This document shows, piece by piece, positions 37,288 to 45,445 of a stretch of 64,000 nucleotides of DNA. Numbering within the stretch: position 1 is the stretch's first letter; every line of letters starts with the position of its first letter. Below the pieces are notes generated by a model that worked only from the letters and a program-made list of their open reading frames with translations, ran no database searches and was not told where the DNA came from. The DNA comes from Parvularcula oceani (GTDB taxonomy: Bacteria; Pseudomonadota; Alphaproteobacteria; Caulobacterales; Parvularculaceae). Location: positions 62,001 to 126,000 of the forward strand of contig NZ_JPHU01000009.1 in the NCBI RefSeq assembly GCF_000733125.1. The letters run 5' to 3'. The position numbers were made by a program, and so were the translations under genes.

Positions 37288-37423
37288 GTCCGAGACCTGC
37301 TTCGTGAAACTACTTGCACTCGAAGCTATGACACGGAACTTTCAAAACAGTATTAAAGGCGTCGCTACTGTTGGAGGGTTAATCCTTGAGGCGAGAATGT
37401 GGCGCCTGCGCAGCCGGCAATGA

Positions 37424-37912
37424 TCAGGATACGAATACGCTCTGGGGCAGGCTGACGAGCGCACCCGTTGCGATTGCCACCGCATAGGGCACGGCCTTGC
37501 GCCGCTCGTGGAGGTCGACCAGCCAGGGATAGCGGTTCGCGGCCACCGGCAGGGGCACGGTGCGCAGCCTCAGGAGCAGCAGGGACAGCGCCGCCCCGGC
37601 AAGCGTTGTATACAGAATGAATGGCAGGACCGCGTCGGGCCCCAGCCAGAGGCCGGAGGCGGCGATCAGCTTGGCATCGCCGGCCCCGAGGAGCTTCGCG
37701 GCGAAAAGGCCGAATCCGGCGACGAGCAATGCGGCGGCGATCAGGAGGCAGCTTCCCGCGGCCTCCACCGGCAGGACAGCCAGCGCGGCGGCGATCGGCC
37801 ATGCGACGACGAGCGCGACCGTGTATCTGTTGGGAATCCTGAAGCTCGTCAGGTCCGACAGCGCGCTCGCCAGCCAGACCGTAATGGGAACCGCCAGATA
37901 CACCAGGTCCAT
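37424..37912 (-). CDS. cpaA: CpaA-type prepilin peptidase (A24 family)
   Basis: 162 residues, polytopic. The two catalytic aspartates are visible: SALSDLTSFRIPNR near residue 20 and the GAGDAKL motif near residue 77. It cleaves the Flp prepilin leader at the inner membrane. Being short, it lacks the methylase domain of PilD, as is normal for CpaA. It lies between pilA and cpaB, after a strong terminator that should reduce read-through from pilA. Confidence 0.93.
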   Translation of the reverse strand: MDLVYLAVPITVWLASALSDLTSFRIPNRYTVALVVAWPIAAALAVLPVEAAGSCLLIAAALLVAGFGLFAAKLLGAGDAKLIAASGLWLGPDAVLPFILYTTLAGAALSLLLLRLRTVPLPVAANRYPWLVDLHERRKAVPYAVAIATGALVSLPQSVFVS

Positions 37913-37975
37913 CGCCTGCCCCTTGCTAGCCGCCTGCCCTTCTAGGCGGGAAGTCTTAACCGAGCATGCAACAAA

Positions 37976-38000
37976 AAAAGGAGGGCCGAGCCCTCCTTTT
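37976..38000 (-). terminator. Terminator after pilA
   Basis: Stem AAAAGGAGGGC, loop CGA, GCCCTCCTTTT; on the minus strand it is followed by a further T-run (TTTGTTGC). It lies 34 bp after the pilA stop and would let pilin mRNA be made in excess over cpaA-tadC. Confidence 0.92.
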
Positions 38001-38033
38001 CCGCTGCGTCAGAGCAGCTGAGGCAAGTCTGCC

Positions 38034-38228
38034 TTACGGCGTGGTGACGGTGCCGATCGACTCGTCGGTCAGCGCGGTGTTCACGTTGCCGAAGCCCGTC
38101 TTGAGGTTGTCGCCGATGGCGCCGATGGCACCGATGATCGCAACAGCGATCAGGGCCGCGATCAGGCCGTATTCGATGGCCGTGGCGCCGTCTTCGTCCT
38201 GGACGAAGCGTTGAATGAGGTTCGTCAT
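38034..38228 (-). CDS. pilA: Flp-type major pilin
   Basis: 64-residue prepilin. The short leader ends in Gly with cleavage expected at DEDG|ATAIEYGLIAALIAV; the Glu and Tyr after the cut are typical of Flp pilins, and one hydrophobic helix follows. The frame extends to 38267, but the ATG at 38228 has AGGAG at the right distance. It is followed by its own terminator. Two palindromes lie about 90-130 bp upstream. Confidence 0.95.
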   Translation of the reverse strand: MTNLIQRFVQDEDGATAIEYGLIAALIAVAIIGAIGAIGDNLKTGFGNVNTALTDESIGTVTTP

Positions 38229-38317
38229 AGTGGTTCTCCTGTCCGACGTTCCGATCTGGTCTTGCACTCCCCAGATGAGCCCACGCTAGGAGACCGCCGT
38301 AAACAAAGAGTCTCCGA

Positions 38318-38355
38318 AAACCGGTTTCTACAGTAAACGGACATTAACCGGTTAA
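38318..38355. promoter_or_regulatory. Two related palindromes upstream of pilA
   Basis: AAACCGGTTT (38318-38327) and TTAACCGGTTAA (38344-38355) share the core AACCGGTT, with centres 27 bp apart. Both lie between pilA and the Crp-like gene. TTAACC is also a CtrA half-site, but the spacing here is not the TTAA-N7-TTAA of the full CtrA box. Candidate operator for pilin control. Confidence 0.45.
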
Positions 38356-38373
38356 GGCGCGGGTAATCCTGCT

Positions 38374-39093
38374 TTATCCGTATGCCGCTCTGTTGAGGGC
38401 CTCGGCATCGAGGACGTCGAGGCCCGGATAGGCGCGGCGCACCACGCTCTGCGCGATGAGGTCGGCGACCGCGCCCGCAGCCTCGACCTCCGTCACGCCC
38501 GCGGCTTCGGCGAGAACGGCGTGCCGCGGCATTTCGGGAATGGCGGCCCCGTTCCGGTCCCGCCTGACGAGGGTGAGAAGATGCCGGTAGACCCGCATTC
38601 GCGGATCGGGAGAGGTGGCGCGGCGGCCGGTCCGGGCCAGGACCCGCATCAGGGCCCACGCCATCTCCGGCGCCTCGCGGCACAGCCTGCGCATCTCCGC
38701 GGCATCGAAGGACAGCAGCGTGATCGCGGAGACGGCATGCAGCGCGGCGGCGGCCATGGCGTCATCCTCGAGGACGAAGGCGGTCAGGCCGATCATGTCG
38801 CCGCCGTGGAGGTCCTCCACCGCGACATCGCCGCATTCGCCGTTCGCGCGCGTCAGCCGCGCATCCCCGTCCAGAAGGACATAGAGCACCGAGCCGTCAT
38901 GCTGCCCCATCGTGAAGACAGTCTCGCCGGCCAGATGGCGCTGCACGTCGCAGATCCCTGCCAGCTCGGAGACGAGCGCCGGCGGCAGGTCGCCGACCGG
39001 CTGCCAAGCCCTCAGAGCTTCGGCAACATTCTCTTCGGCGCAATGGCGGCCATCCATCTCTTCACCCGCACGGTCAGTCCAAAGAAAGACCAT
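38374..39093 (-). CDS. Crp/Fnr-family transcription regulator
   Basis: 239 residues from the ATG at 39093; a TTG at 39102 and an ATG at 39057 are also possible, and none has a strong ribosome site. The cNMP-binding-like barrel covers about residues 35-130 (GETVFTMGQHDGSVLYVLLD, GGDMIGLTAF). The usual phosphate-binding arginine is not obvious, so cAMP is not a given ligand. A C-terminal helix-turn-helix follows (HAVLAEAAGVTEVEAAGAVA). It lies just upstream of pilA on the same strand and is divergent from the pilus N-domain gene, so it may act locally. Confidence 0.75.
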   Translation of the reverse strand: MVFLWTDRAGEEMDGRHCAEENVAEALRAWQPVGDLPPALVSELAGICDVQRHLAGETVFTMGQHDGSVLYVLLDGDARLTRANGECGDVAVEDLHGGDMIGLTAFVLEDDAMAAAALHAVSAITLLSFDAAEMRRLCREAPEMAWALMRVLARTGRRATSPDPRMRVYRHLLTLVRRDRNGAAIPEMPRHAVLAEAAGVTEVEAAGAVADLIAQSVVRRAYPGLDVLDAEALNRAAYG

Positions 39094-39203
39094 GCCCTGC
39101 AAAGGTTGCGCCCCAGTAAAGGCGCCGCTTCATGCTTCGTGAAGGTTTGCCTGCTTGTCTGCGGGCGAGAACTCGTTCGCTCCGCCCAATGGGGGTTGAT
39201 GAC

Positions 39204-39710
39204 ATGATGAGACGCATTCCCGGCCTCGCCGCCGCCGTGATCGGCCTCTTCGCCAGCGCCGCCCAGGCCGGCGAGGTGTGGATCACCATGGATGAGAGCC
39301 ATGCCTATGCGCTGAAGAAGCCCGTCGGCAGCATCGTCGTGGCCAATCCGGCCATCGCCGACGTGCAGGTCCTGTCCGCGACCGAGCTTCTGATGTTCGG
39401 CAACATGCCCGGCTTCACCAATGTCACCTTCTTCGACCGCGAAGGACGGCGGCTCGACGAAGTGCGCGTCCGGGTCGGCGTCTCCACGCGCGGCCAGCTG
39501 ACCCTGCAAAGCGGCGGGACGCGCTACACCTTTTCCTGCGCGAATCGCTGCGAGCAGACGCCGACCTATGGCGATGGCGACCTCAAGGACATGACCGCCC
39601 TCATCGAGCAGGCCGAGACCAAGGCCGCGGCTGCCAGCCGCCCCCGCGGCGCGGGCGTGGAAACCGTTTCCGTCCGCGAAGACGCCGCTTCGGGCGAGCC
39701 GCAAAGCTGA
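39204..39710 (+). CDS. Stand-alone pilus/secretin N-terminal domain protein
   Basis: 168 residues. Signal peptide to ASAAQA before GEVWITMDES. The body, SHAYALKKPVGSIVVANPAI and LLMFGNMPGFTNVTFFDREG, matches the N-terminal domain of CpaC-type secretins, but no secretin channel follows. The tail contains two cysteines (SCANRC) and a charged end. Two ATGs in tandem (39204, 39207) sit after GGGGG. Probably a periplasmic accessory of the Flp machine. It is close to pilA and divergent from the Crp-like gene. Confidence 0.8.
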   Translation: MMRRIPGLAAAVIGLFASAAQAGEVWITMDESHAYALKKPVGSIVVANPAIADVQVLSATELLMFGNMPGFTNVTFFDREGRRLDEVRVRVGVSTRGQLTLQSGGTRYTFSCANRCEQTPTYGDGDLKDMTALIEQAETKAAAASRPRGAGVETVSVREDAASGEPQS

Positions 39711-39723
39711 GCGGCCCGGCCCC

Positions 39724-40902
39724 TCAGGCCGCCGCGCCGGGATCGTCCTCGGAGGCTTCCTCGAAAGTGTAGATGCGCGGCCTCTCGGGCGGCTGCAGGC
39801 GCGAGCGGCACCATTCGTCGATCGACCATGCCAGATCCTGCGTCGCCCGCCTGCCCGAGGGCAGGACGATATGCGCGATCAGCCGGTCGAGCGCATTCGG
39901 CCTTTGGGACAGTCTGACGGTGCAGGCGGAGACGTCGTCATGCGCCGCGATGATCTCGCCGATCTTCTTGGGAAAGACGTTGATCCCGCCGATCTGGACC
40001 GCGCCGTCACGGCGTTTTCCGAGGACGAAGGTCCTGTCCGACTGCCATTCGAAATCGTCCATCGGGACCATGGGCAGCTCAGAGCCATTGGGACGCTCGC
40101 GCACCACGGCGCTGCCGTCGCGCCGCCAGTGGTCGAAGAGGACGAAGGGATCGGGCGGCGAGTCGCGCCAGGCCATGACGCCGGTCTCGGTCGACCCGTA
40201 GAGCTCCCGCAGCGCGCCGAGCCCCCGCCCGCGCAGGCGGTTGGCGAGATCCGCATTCAGCGCTTCGCCGTAGGACAGGCCCACCACATTGTTCGGCACC
40301 GAAGGCAGCGTGTCGGCGAGATAGCGCCACAGGGTCGGCGTCGCGATGACGGCGTCGCCGAAGCGCAGCTCTTCGGCTAGCTCGTCCGGGGTCAGGCGGC
40401 GGGCGTCCAGAACCTCGACCCGCAACAGGTCCGGCGCGAGGATCCCGCTGACGAGGCCGAGAAGGCTGCTCGGCGCGATCAGGGAAAGCGCCCGCCTCCG
40501 CCCCTGGATCAGGCTCGCCACCGCGGCAGCGTCCTGCCAGATGTCGTCGGCCGCGTGCCGCGTATCGGCAGCGCCGCCATGCGTGGCCGGGTGGAAGCGG
40601 AAGGAGACGAGCTCCCTGCGGACGAGCGCCGTGAGCTGCCGCGCCCAGTCGCCGAAACGGTCCTCGGGACCGACTGTCAGCGACTCCTCCGGCAGGCCGA
40701 AGAAGATCGCCGCCCGTGCCGCCGAGGCGCGCGCCTGATCAGGACCGACCTCGGCCCCACCCGCGCCGATCGGCGTGTCGGCGCCCCAGGAGGACTGGGT
40801 CAGCGTCTCGACATAGCGCCCATAGCGCCGCGCCAGCTCGTCGGCCGTGAGGGCCGCGACGATCCGCACGACCTGTTCTTCCGTGATCTGGAAACTCTTC
40901 AC
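39724..40902 (-). CDS. Adenylation-fold (ANL-like) protein with degenerate ATP loop, in the pab operon
   Basis: 392 residues, shorter than normal ANL ligases. The A5-type motif ELYGSTETGVMAWR and an A8-like VQIGGINVFPKKIGEI are clear. Where a phosphate loop (TSGSTGxPK) is expected, the sequence reads VSFRFHPATHGGAADTRH. The C-terminal catalytic lysine motif (PRNxxGK) is absent, the protein ending PERPRIYTFEEASED. It overlaps pabC by 4 bases and is the last gene of pabB-pabA-pabC. It may bind an aromatic acid without activating it, or be a divergent ligase. Function unknown. Confidence 0.68.
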   Translation of the reverse strand: MKSFQITEEQVVRIVAALTADELARRYGRYVETLTQSSWGADTPIGAGGAEVGPDQARASAARAAIFFGLPEESLTVGPEDRFGDWARQLTALVRRELVSFRFHPATHGGAADTRHAADDIWQDAAAVASLIQGRRRALSLIAPSSLLGLVSGILAPDLLRVEVLDARRLTPDELAEELRFGDAVIATPTLWRYLADTLPSVPNNVVGLSYGEALNADLANRLRGRGLGALRELYGSTETGVMAWRDSPPDPFVLFDHWRRDGSAVVRERPNGSELPMVPMDDFEWQSDRTFVLGKRRDGAVQIGGINVFPKKIGEIIAAHDDVSACTVRLSQRPNALDRLIAHIVLPSGRRATQDLAWSIDEWCRSRLQPPERPRIYTFEEASEDDPGAAA

Positions 40903-41726
40903 CGCGCCAGCGCCTCCTCTTCGAGGGCACGGTAGAGGGCGCCGAGCGGATTGTCGCCCGCAGCGGCCTGCGCATCGAGCACTGCCGGCTGCACGCCGGT
41001 CAGGCTGTTCGACCGGAAAAGCCGCCTATGGGCGATCTCCGAAGGCTGCAAAGGCCGCTCCTCGATCCGGATGCCGCGTGACGGCGCAGCGCTGAGCAGG
41101 ACCTGGCGGACGATGCCGGGCAGCACGCCCTCGCCGAGCGGCGGGGTCGCGAAGCCCTCGGGCGTCTCGACCCAGAGATTGCCGATCGAGGTGCAGACGG
41201 GCCGCCCCTCGGTATTGAGGAGCAGGGCGTCGTCGCAGCCAAGCTGCGCCGCTTCCGCCCGCGCCAGCAGGCTGTCCGCATAGCTCAGCGTCTTCATCCG
41301 GCTCGCCGGGCTGTGCGCGTTGCGCCGCACGGTGCGGGCGAGGTGCAGGCGGACAGCGGCCTGCGGCGGCTCGGCCATCGCCCCCGCCGAAATGAGAAGC
41401 GTCGGTTCCTGGTCCTGTCGCGGCACGGGGGCCACGCCGCGCGGCGCAGGACCCCGCATCAGGGTGATGCGGACCGCCGCGAGGCCCTCCCCCGGCATCG
41501 CGTTCAGTATGGCGGCGACCCCTTCGCTTGCGGCGCCGGGGTCGAAGGGCAGGTCGAGGAGCCCGGCCGCTGCGGCCATGCGCCCCAGATGCTCGCGAAG
41601 GAAAAGCGGGCGCCCGCCGACCGCCTTGAGGGTCTCGAACAGCCCATCGCCCAGCAGGGCGCCGCGGTCATCGGCCCGCAGGACGGGCGCATCGTCCGGC
41701 CTCAGCTCTCCGTCGATCCAGATCAT
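40899..41726 (-). CDS. pabC: Aminodeoxychorismate lyase-like class IV aminotransferase
   Basis: 275 residues. PLP fold type IV. Key stretches: DDRGALLGDGLFETLKAVGG, the PLP lysine in SRMKTLSYADSLLARAEA, DDALLLNTEGRPVCTSIGNL and PLGEGVLPGIVRQVLL. PabC converts 4-amino-4-deoxychorismate to p-aminobenzoate and pyruvate. The family also contains D-amino acid and branched-chain aminotransferases, but overlap with pabA and pabB makes PabC the best call. Confidence 0.88.
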   Translation of the reverse strand: MIWIDGELRPDDAPVLRADDRGALLGDGLFETLKAVGGRPLFLREHLGRMAAAAGLLDLPFDPGAASEGVAAILNAMPGEGLAAVRITLMRGPAPRGVAPVPRQDQEPTLLISAGAMAEPPQAAVRLHLARTVRRNAHSPASRMKTLSYADSLLARAEAAQLGCDDALLLNTEGRPVCTSIGNLWVETPEGFATPPLGEGVLPGIVRQVLLSAAPSRGIRIEERPLQPSEIAHRRLFRSNSLTGVQPAVLDAQAAAGDNPLGALYRALEEEALAR

Positions 41727-42289
41727 GCCGCCGCGCGCCGGGTCATGGCGGCGAAATTGGTCATGATGGCGTGCCCTCCTTCGGTCAAAAGGCTTTCGGG
41801 ATGGAATTGCAGGCCGATATGGGGCCGCTCGCGATGCCGGACGGCCATGGGCAGGCCGTCGCTCTCGGCGATGACCTCCAGCGCCGGCCCCGGCTCTCCG
41901 AGAAGCGCGTGATAGCGTGCGGCGCTGAATGGGTTCGGCACGCCCGCGAAGACCGGATCGCCACGGTGGCGGACCGGCGTCGCCCGGCCATGCATCGGCT
42001 CGGGAGAGAGGACTGTCCGCCCGCCATAGGCCTCGCAGATCGCCTGGTGGCCGAGGCAGACGCCGAGAAGCGGAATGCCACCCGCAGCACCGATCAGCGG
42101 CAGCGCGATGCCCGCCCTTCCGGGGCGATAGGGCCCGGGCGACAGAAGAATGCCGGAGGGGCGCAAGGACAGCGCCTCCTCCACGCTCAGCGCGTCGCAG
42201 CGGACGACCATCGTCTCCTCGCCCGCTTCCCGCAGATAGCGCGCGAGCGTCTGAACGAAGCTGTCATGGCAGTCGAGGACCAGGATCAT
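41723..42289 (-). CDS. pabA: Aminodeoxychorismate synthase glutamine amidotransferase subunit
   Basis: 188 residues, class I glutamine amidotransferase. The catalytic triad is visible: nucleophile Cys in LLGVCLGHQAI, and His/Glu in GLQFHPESLLTEGG. DCHDSFVQTLARYL marks the PabA/TrpG N-terminus. It feeds ammonia to PabB. The ATG at 42289 overlaps the pabB stop (ATGA); the frame open upstream is a shadow of pabB. TrpG would look similar, but the neighbour is PabB. Confidence 0.93.
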   Translation of the reverse strand: MILVLDCHDSFVQTLARYLREAGEETMVVRCDALSVEEALSLRPSGILLSPGPYRPGRAGIALPLIGAAGGIPLLGVCLGHQAICEAYGGRTVLSPEPMHGRATPVRHRGDPVFAGVPNPFSAARYHALLGEPGPALEVIAESDGLPMAVRHRERPHIGLQFHPESLLTEGGHAIMTNFAAMTRRAAA

Positions 42290-43464
42290 GCGGTCATCAA
42301 GGCGAAGGGATAGGCCTTGTCCACCGTCTCCTGCCACTCGGCCTGCGGGTCCGAGAGAATGGTGACGCCGCCGCCGCTGCGCACGTCGAGGCGGCAGGCT
42401 TCCGCCCCCCGCGTGAGGACCGCGGTCCGGATCGGCACGGAAAAGACGGCGCTGCCGTCGCCATGCAGCGCGAAGATCGTGCCGCAATAGGGCCCGCGCC
42501 CCTCCCCTTCGAGGTCCGCGATGGTCCGCATCGCCGCGAGCTTCGGCGCCCCGGTGATCGAGCCGCAGGGAAAGCAGGCCCGGAGCGCGTCGACGGCGCC
42601 CGCATCCTCCCGCAAGGTGGCGGAGATGCGGCTGTAGAGGTGGTGAACCTTGGGCAGGGTGCGCAGCGCGCAGACCGCCTCCTCCCGCATGGTGCCGTCG
42701 CGGCAGACCCGGCTGAGGTCGTTGCGCAGGAGGTCCGCGATCATGACGTTCTCGGCGCGGTCCTTCTCGTCGGCGAGAAGCGCGGCGGCGAGCGCGCGGT
42801 CTTCGTTCTCCGTCCGCCCGCGCGGCCGCGTGCCCTTGATCGGCTCTGCGGCGACCCGGTCGCCTTCGACGCGCAGGAACAGCTCGGGCGAGGCGCTGAG
42901 AATCGCTCCTTCCGGCAGGGACAGGAAGGCGGCGTAATCGGCCGCGCCGCCCGCCGTCAGCCGCGCGAAGAGCGTTTCGGCCAGCCTGTCGCGCGCCGGA
43001 AAGCGGGCGCTCGAGCGGCGGGAGAGATTGGCCTGGAAGATATCGCCCCGCCGGATCCGCCGAACGATCTCGGCCACCTTCTCCTCATAGGCCGGCGCCG
43101 CTTCGCCGGGGAGGATAGCGGCCTCGGGGCGCATGCCGCCTTCGATCCGTTCGGGCGGCGCGGCGGCTTCGAGCCGGGAGAACAGGCCGAACCAGGCCGC
43201 GGGCAGGCCGTCGGGCGGCGCCGGCAGATCGAGCCCCGGCTCGACCTCCTTCGCCGCTTCATAGGCGAGATAGCCCGCCACCACCTGCCCCGGCCGAAGG
43301 GCTGCGGCGAGGCGTCGCAGGCGGTCGAAGACCCCGCCCGCAGGCGTGCCGAGCGCGGCATGGGAAACCGTTTCGCTCGCGATAAGGCCATCGGGGCGGC
43401 TCCACAGGCCGGTGCCTGCGAAGCCGGGGCCAAGCAGAAGCTGCTGCTGATACTCTGCGGCCAC
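42286..43464 (-). CDS. pabB: Aminodeoxychorismate synthase component I
   Basis: 392 residues, chorismate-binding enzyme. The PIKGTRPRG motif has the lysine that separates PabB from anthranilate synthase TrpE. Also seen are VMIADLLRNDLSRVC and FPCGSITGAPK. It aminates chorismate to 4-amino-4-deoxychorismate for folate. GTG start. First gene of pabB-pabA-pabC-ANL; divergent from the BI-1 gene with 105 bp between. Confidence 0.94.
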   Translation of the reverse strand: MAAEYQQQLLLGPGFAGTGLWSRPDGLIASETVSHAALGTPAGGVFDRLRRLAAALRPGQVVAGYLAYEAAKEVEPGLDLPAPPDGLPAAWFGLFSRLEAAAPPERIEGGMRPEAAILPGEAAPAYEEKVAEIVRRIRRGDIFQANLSRRSSARFPARDRLAETLFARLTAGGAADYAAFLSLPEGAILSASPELFLRVEGDRVAAEPIKGTRPRGRTENEDRALAAALLADEKDRAENVMIADLLRNDLSRVCRDGTMREEAVCALRTLPKVHHLYSRISATLREDAGAVDALRACFPCGSITGAPKLAAMRTIADLEGEGRGPYCGTIFALHGDGSAVFSVPIRTAVLTRGAEACRLDVRSGGGVTILSDPQAEWQETVDKAYPFALMTA

Positions 43465-43569
43465 GCGCGAAGACTTATCCTTAACGAAGAGCAGCGATTG
43501 AACGGCGAGGCGCAGTCGCTACATTCTCAGAAGAATCGCTCGGGAGGGTCCGAGCAAAGGGAGCATCGC

Positions 43570-44292
43570 ATGTCAGAGACCGAACGTCTTTACAACAAGA
43601 ACCGCGCCGGCACCGGCGCGGTGGCCTTCGACGAGGGCCTGCGCCGCTACATGATCGGCGTGTACAACTACATGGCGCTCGGTGTCGCCGCGACGGCGCT
43701 GATCGCCTTCGCCTTCCTGATGAGCCCCGCCGCCATGCAGACCGTGGCGGGCCTGTCCTTCATTCCCTTCATCGCGCTGATCGCGCTCGGCTGGTTCGCG
43801 CCGCGCCTGATCATGAACGGCTCGAAGGCGACCGCGCATGGCGCCTATTGGGCCTACGTCGCGCTCTGGGGCGTGCTGATCGGGCCTTTCGTCGCCGGTT
43901 ATATCGGCATGGGCATGGCGGGCCTCGTCGCGCAGGCCTTCTTCATCTCGGCCTCGATCTTCGCGGCGATGAGCCTTTACGGCTACACCACCAAGAAGGA
44001 CCTGTCGGGCTGGGGCAAGTTCCTGTTCATGGCGTCGATCGGCTTCCTGGTCGCGATCGTCGTGAACTTCTTCATCGCCTCGACCATGTTCAGCCTGCTC
44101 ATCTCCTTCGGCGTGGTGCTGCTGATGTCGGCCATCACCGCCTTCGAGACGCAGATGGTCCGCAACCTCTATGTCGAGGGCGCGGGCGAGATGAACGAGC
44201 GGTCCTCGATCTTCGGCGCCTTCGCGCTCTATGGATCGTTCATCACGCTGTTCATCCACATCCTGAACATCCTCGGCATCATGCGCGAGTAG
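43570..44292 (+). CDS. Bax inhibitor-1/YccA family membrane protein
   Basis: 240 residues with about seven hydrophobic helices and the family features YNYMALGVAATALIAFAF, FISASIFAAMSLYGYTTKKD and SAITAFETQMVRNLY. BI-1 proteins are inner-membrane proteins linked to ion leak or FtsH control; the exact role here is unknown. ATG with AAGGGAG upstream. The frame is open far 5' because it is antisense to pabA/pabB. Followed by a strong terminator. Confidence 0.92.
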   Translation: MSETERLYNKNRAGTGAVAFDEGLRRYMIGVYNYMALGVAATALIAFAFLMSPAAMQTVAGLSFIPFIALIALGWFAPRLIMNGSKATAHGAYWAYVALWGVLIGPFVAGYIGMGMAGLVAQAFFISASIFAAMSLYGYTTKKDLSGWGKFLFMASIGFLVAIVVNFFIASTMFSLLISFGVVLLMSAITAFETQMVRNLYVEGAGEMNERSSIFGAFALYGSFITLFIHILNILGIMRE

Positions 44293-44316
44293 CGGCGAGC
44301 AAAGCCGCAAAAAGAG

Positions 44317-44346
44317 AAACCCCCGCCGCGGCGGGGGTTTTTTCTT
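44317..44346 (+). terminator. Bidirectional terminator after the BI-1 gene
   Basis: AAACCCCCGCCGCGGCGGGGGTTT is a perfect palindrome followed by TTTTC on the plus strand and TCTCTTTTT on the minus strand. It can serve both the BI-1 gene and the leftward DUF3775 gene that ends at 44364. Confidence 0.9.
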
Positions 44347-44363
44347 GGCGTTGCGCTCCGGGC

Positions 44364-44795
44364 TCAGACGGCGTGTTCGTCATCGCCCTGGGTGCGGCTC
44401 GGATCGTAGCCGCCCGAAGGGTAGCCCGCCCTTTCGAGCCCGTCGGCGAGGAATTGCGGCGAGAGCGGCATTTCGAGGAACTCGGCCATGCCGGGCTGGC
44501 CATTGTCCCGCGCCATCGCGCGGCCCTCTTCGAGAGTGCCGACCTCTTCCATGCCCAGAAGGGCGAGCGCGCCGACATCGTAGCGCTCATCGGCATTGAG
44601 GCTGGAATACATGCCCTGAAGGTCCGCGACATCCGTCGCGCCCTTGTTCATTTCGAGATCGTCGTGAAGGTCGTCGGTATCGTTCGAGCCGTCATTCTGG
44701 CCGCTCGGCGCTTCCTTGGCGTGATAGGCGCGCAGGAAGGCGATGAGCGAGCGGACTGTCGATTCCTTGACGGTCATGGATTGGCGTTCGGCCAT
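44364..44795 (-). CDS. DUF3775 family protein
   Basis: 143 residues, no signal or membrane segment, acidic. The pattern of an N-terminal helix (VRSLIAFLRAYHAKE), LNADERYDVGALALLGMEEV and EFLEMPLSPQFLADGLERAG fits DUF3775, a family of unknown function found in alphaproteobacteria. ATG with AAGGAG upstream. Monocistronic by spacing; the DUF2794 gene ends 61 bp upstream of its start. Confidence 0.75.
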   Translation of the reverse strand: MAERQSMTVKESTVRSLIAFLRAYHAKEAPSGQNDGSNDTDDLHDDLEMNKGATDVADLQGMYSSLNADERYDVGALALLGMEEVGTLEEGRAMARDNGQPGMAEFLEMPLSPQFLADGLERAGYPSGGYDPSRTQGDDEHAV

Positions 44796-44855
44796 GAAGG
44801 GCTCCTTCGTCGGTGTCGATATCCCAACACGCGGCGGCGCCGCCCCGTTTCCTCG

Positions 44856-45179
44856 TCAGGTGACGAGCTTCAACTTCTGCCGATCGAAATGCCGAAGCAC
44901 GGCGGCGAGCTCGTGCCCGCGCTTGAGGACCTGCCCGCCCGCGCCGACCACGGCCCACATGCCCTGCCGCCCGCGCAGGCGCGGCTGCTTCTCGATGCGG
45001 TAGAGCGGCGCCTCGGCGGCTCGCCGGAAGACCGAGAAGACCGCGCGGTCCGACAGGCCGTCAATGGCGTAGTCCCGCCAGTCGCCCGAGGCGACGAAGA
45101 CGCCGTAGAGCTGGAGGAGGCGGTCGAGCTCCGTCCGGTCGAAATAGACGGGCTCTTTTCGGGGTCTCGGCTGGCTCAT
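44856..45179 (-). CDS. DUF2794 family protein
   Basis: 107 residues, soluble and basic. PVYFDRTELDRLLQLYGVFV, WRDYAIDGLSDRAVFSVFRR and RGHELAAVLRHFDRQKLKLV are characteristic of DUF2794, widespread in alphaproteobacteria and without known function. I use the ATG at 45179; an in-frame TTG lies 9 bases upstream. The 266 bp upstream, to the AEC gene, has short GC hairpins but no gene I can support. Confidence 0.82.
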   Translation of the reverse strand: MSQPRPRKEPVYFDRTELDRLLQLYGVFVASGDWRDYAIDGLSDRAVFSVFRRAAEAPLYRIEKQPRLRGRQGMWAVVGAGGQVLKRGHELAAVLRHFDRQKLKLVT

Positions 45180-45445
45180 CGGGAGCAAGGTAGTCAGCCC
45201 GTCCCGGGCTGTCGAGTTCGGGCCGATGACGCGGGGGTGATCGGCTGACCCAAAATCGCCCCAATTCCTCCTCTTGCGCGCCTTCGCGCGAAGCCATCTT
45301 CAGGATGTGCCCGGCGGCGGGATGACCCAGGTTTCGGATCAACTCGCCCCCCAGCCCCCGGATCCCGGCCTGCCGCCGGCACACCCCCTTCTAGCTTCAC
45401 CGTTTCCGGGTTGATCGGCGCCGCCGAGGCGGGCAGGTCCCCGCG

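Noticed and set aside
38344-38355. TTAACCGGTTAA as a full CtrA box
   Set aside because: The two TTAA are 4 bases apart, not 7. I report it only as a palindrome.
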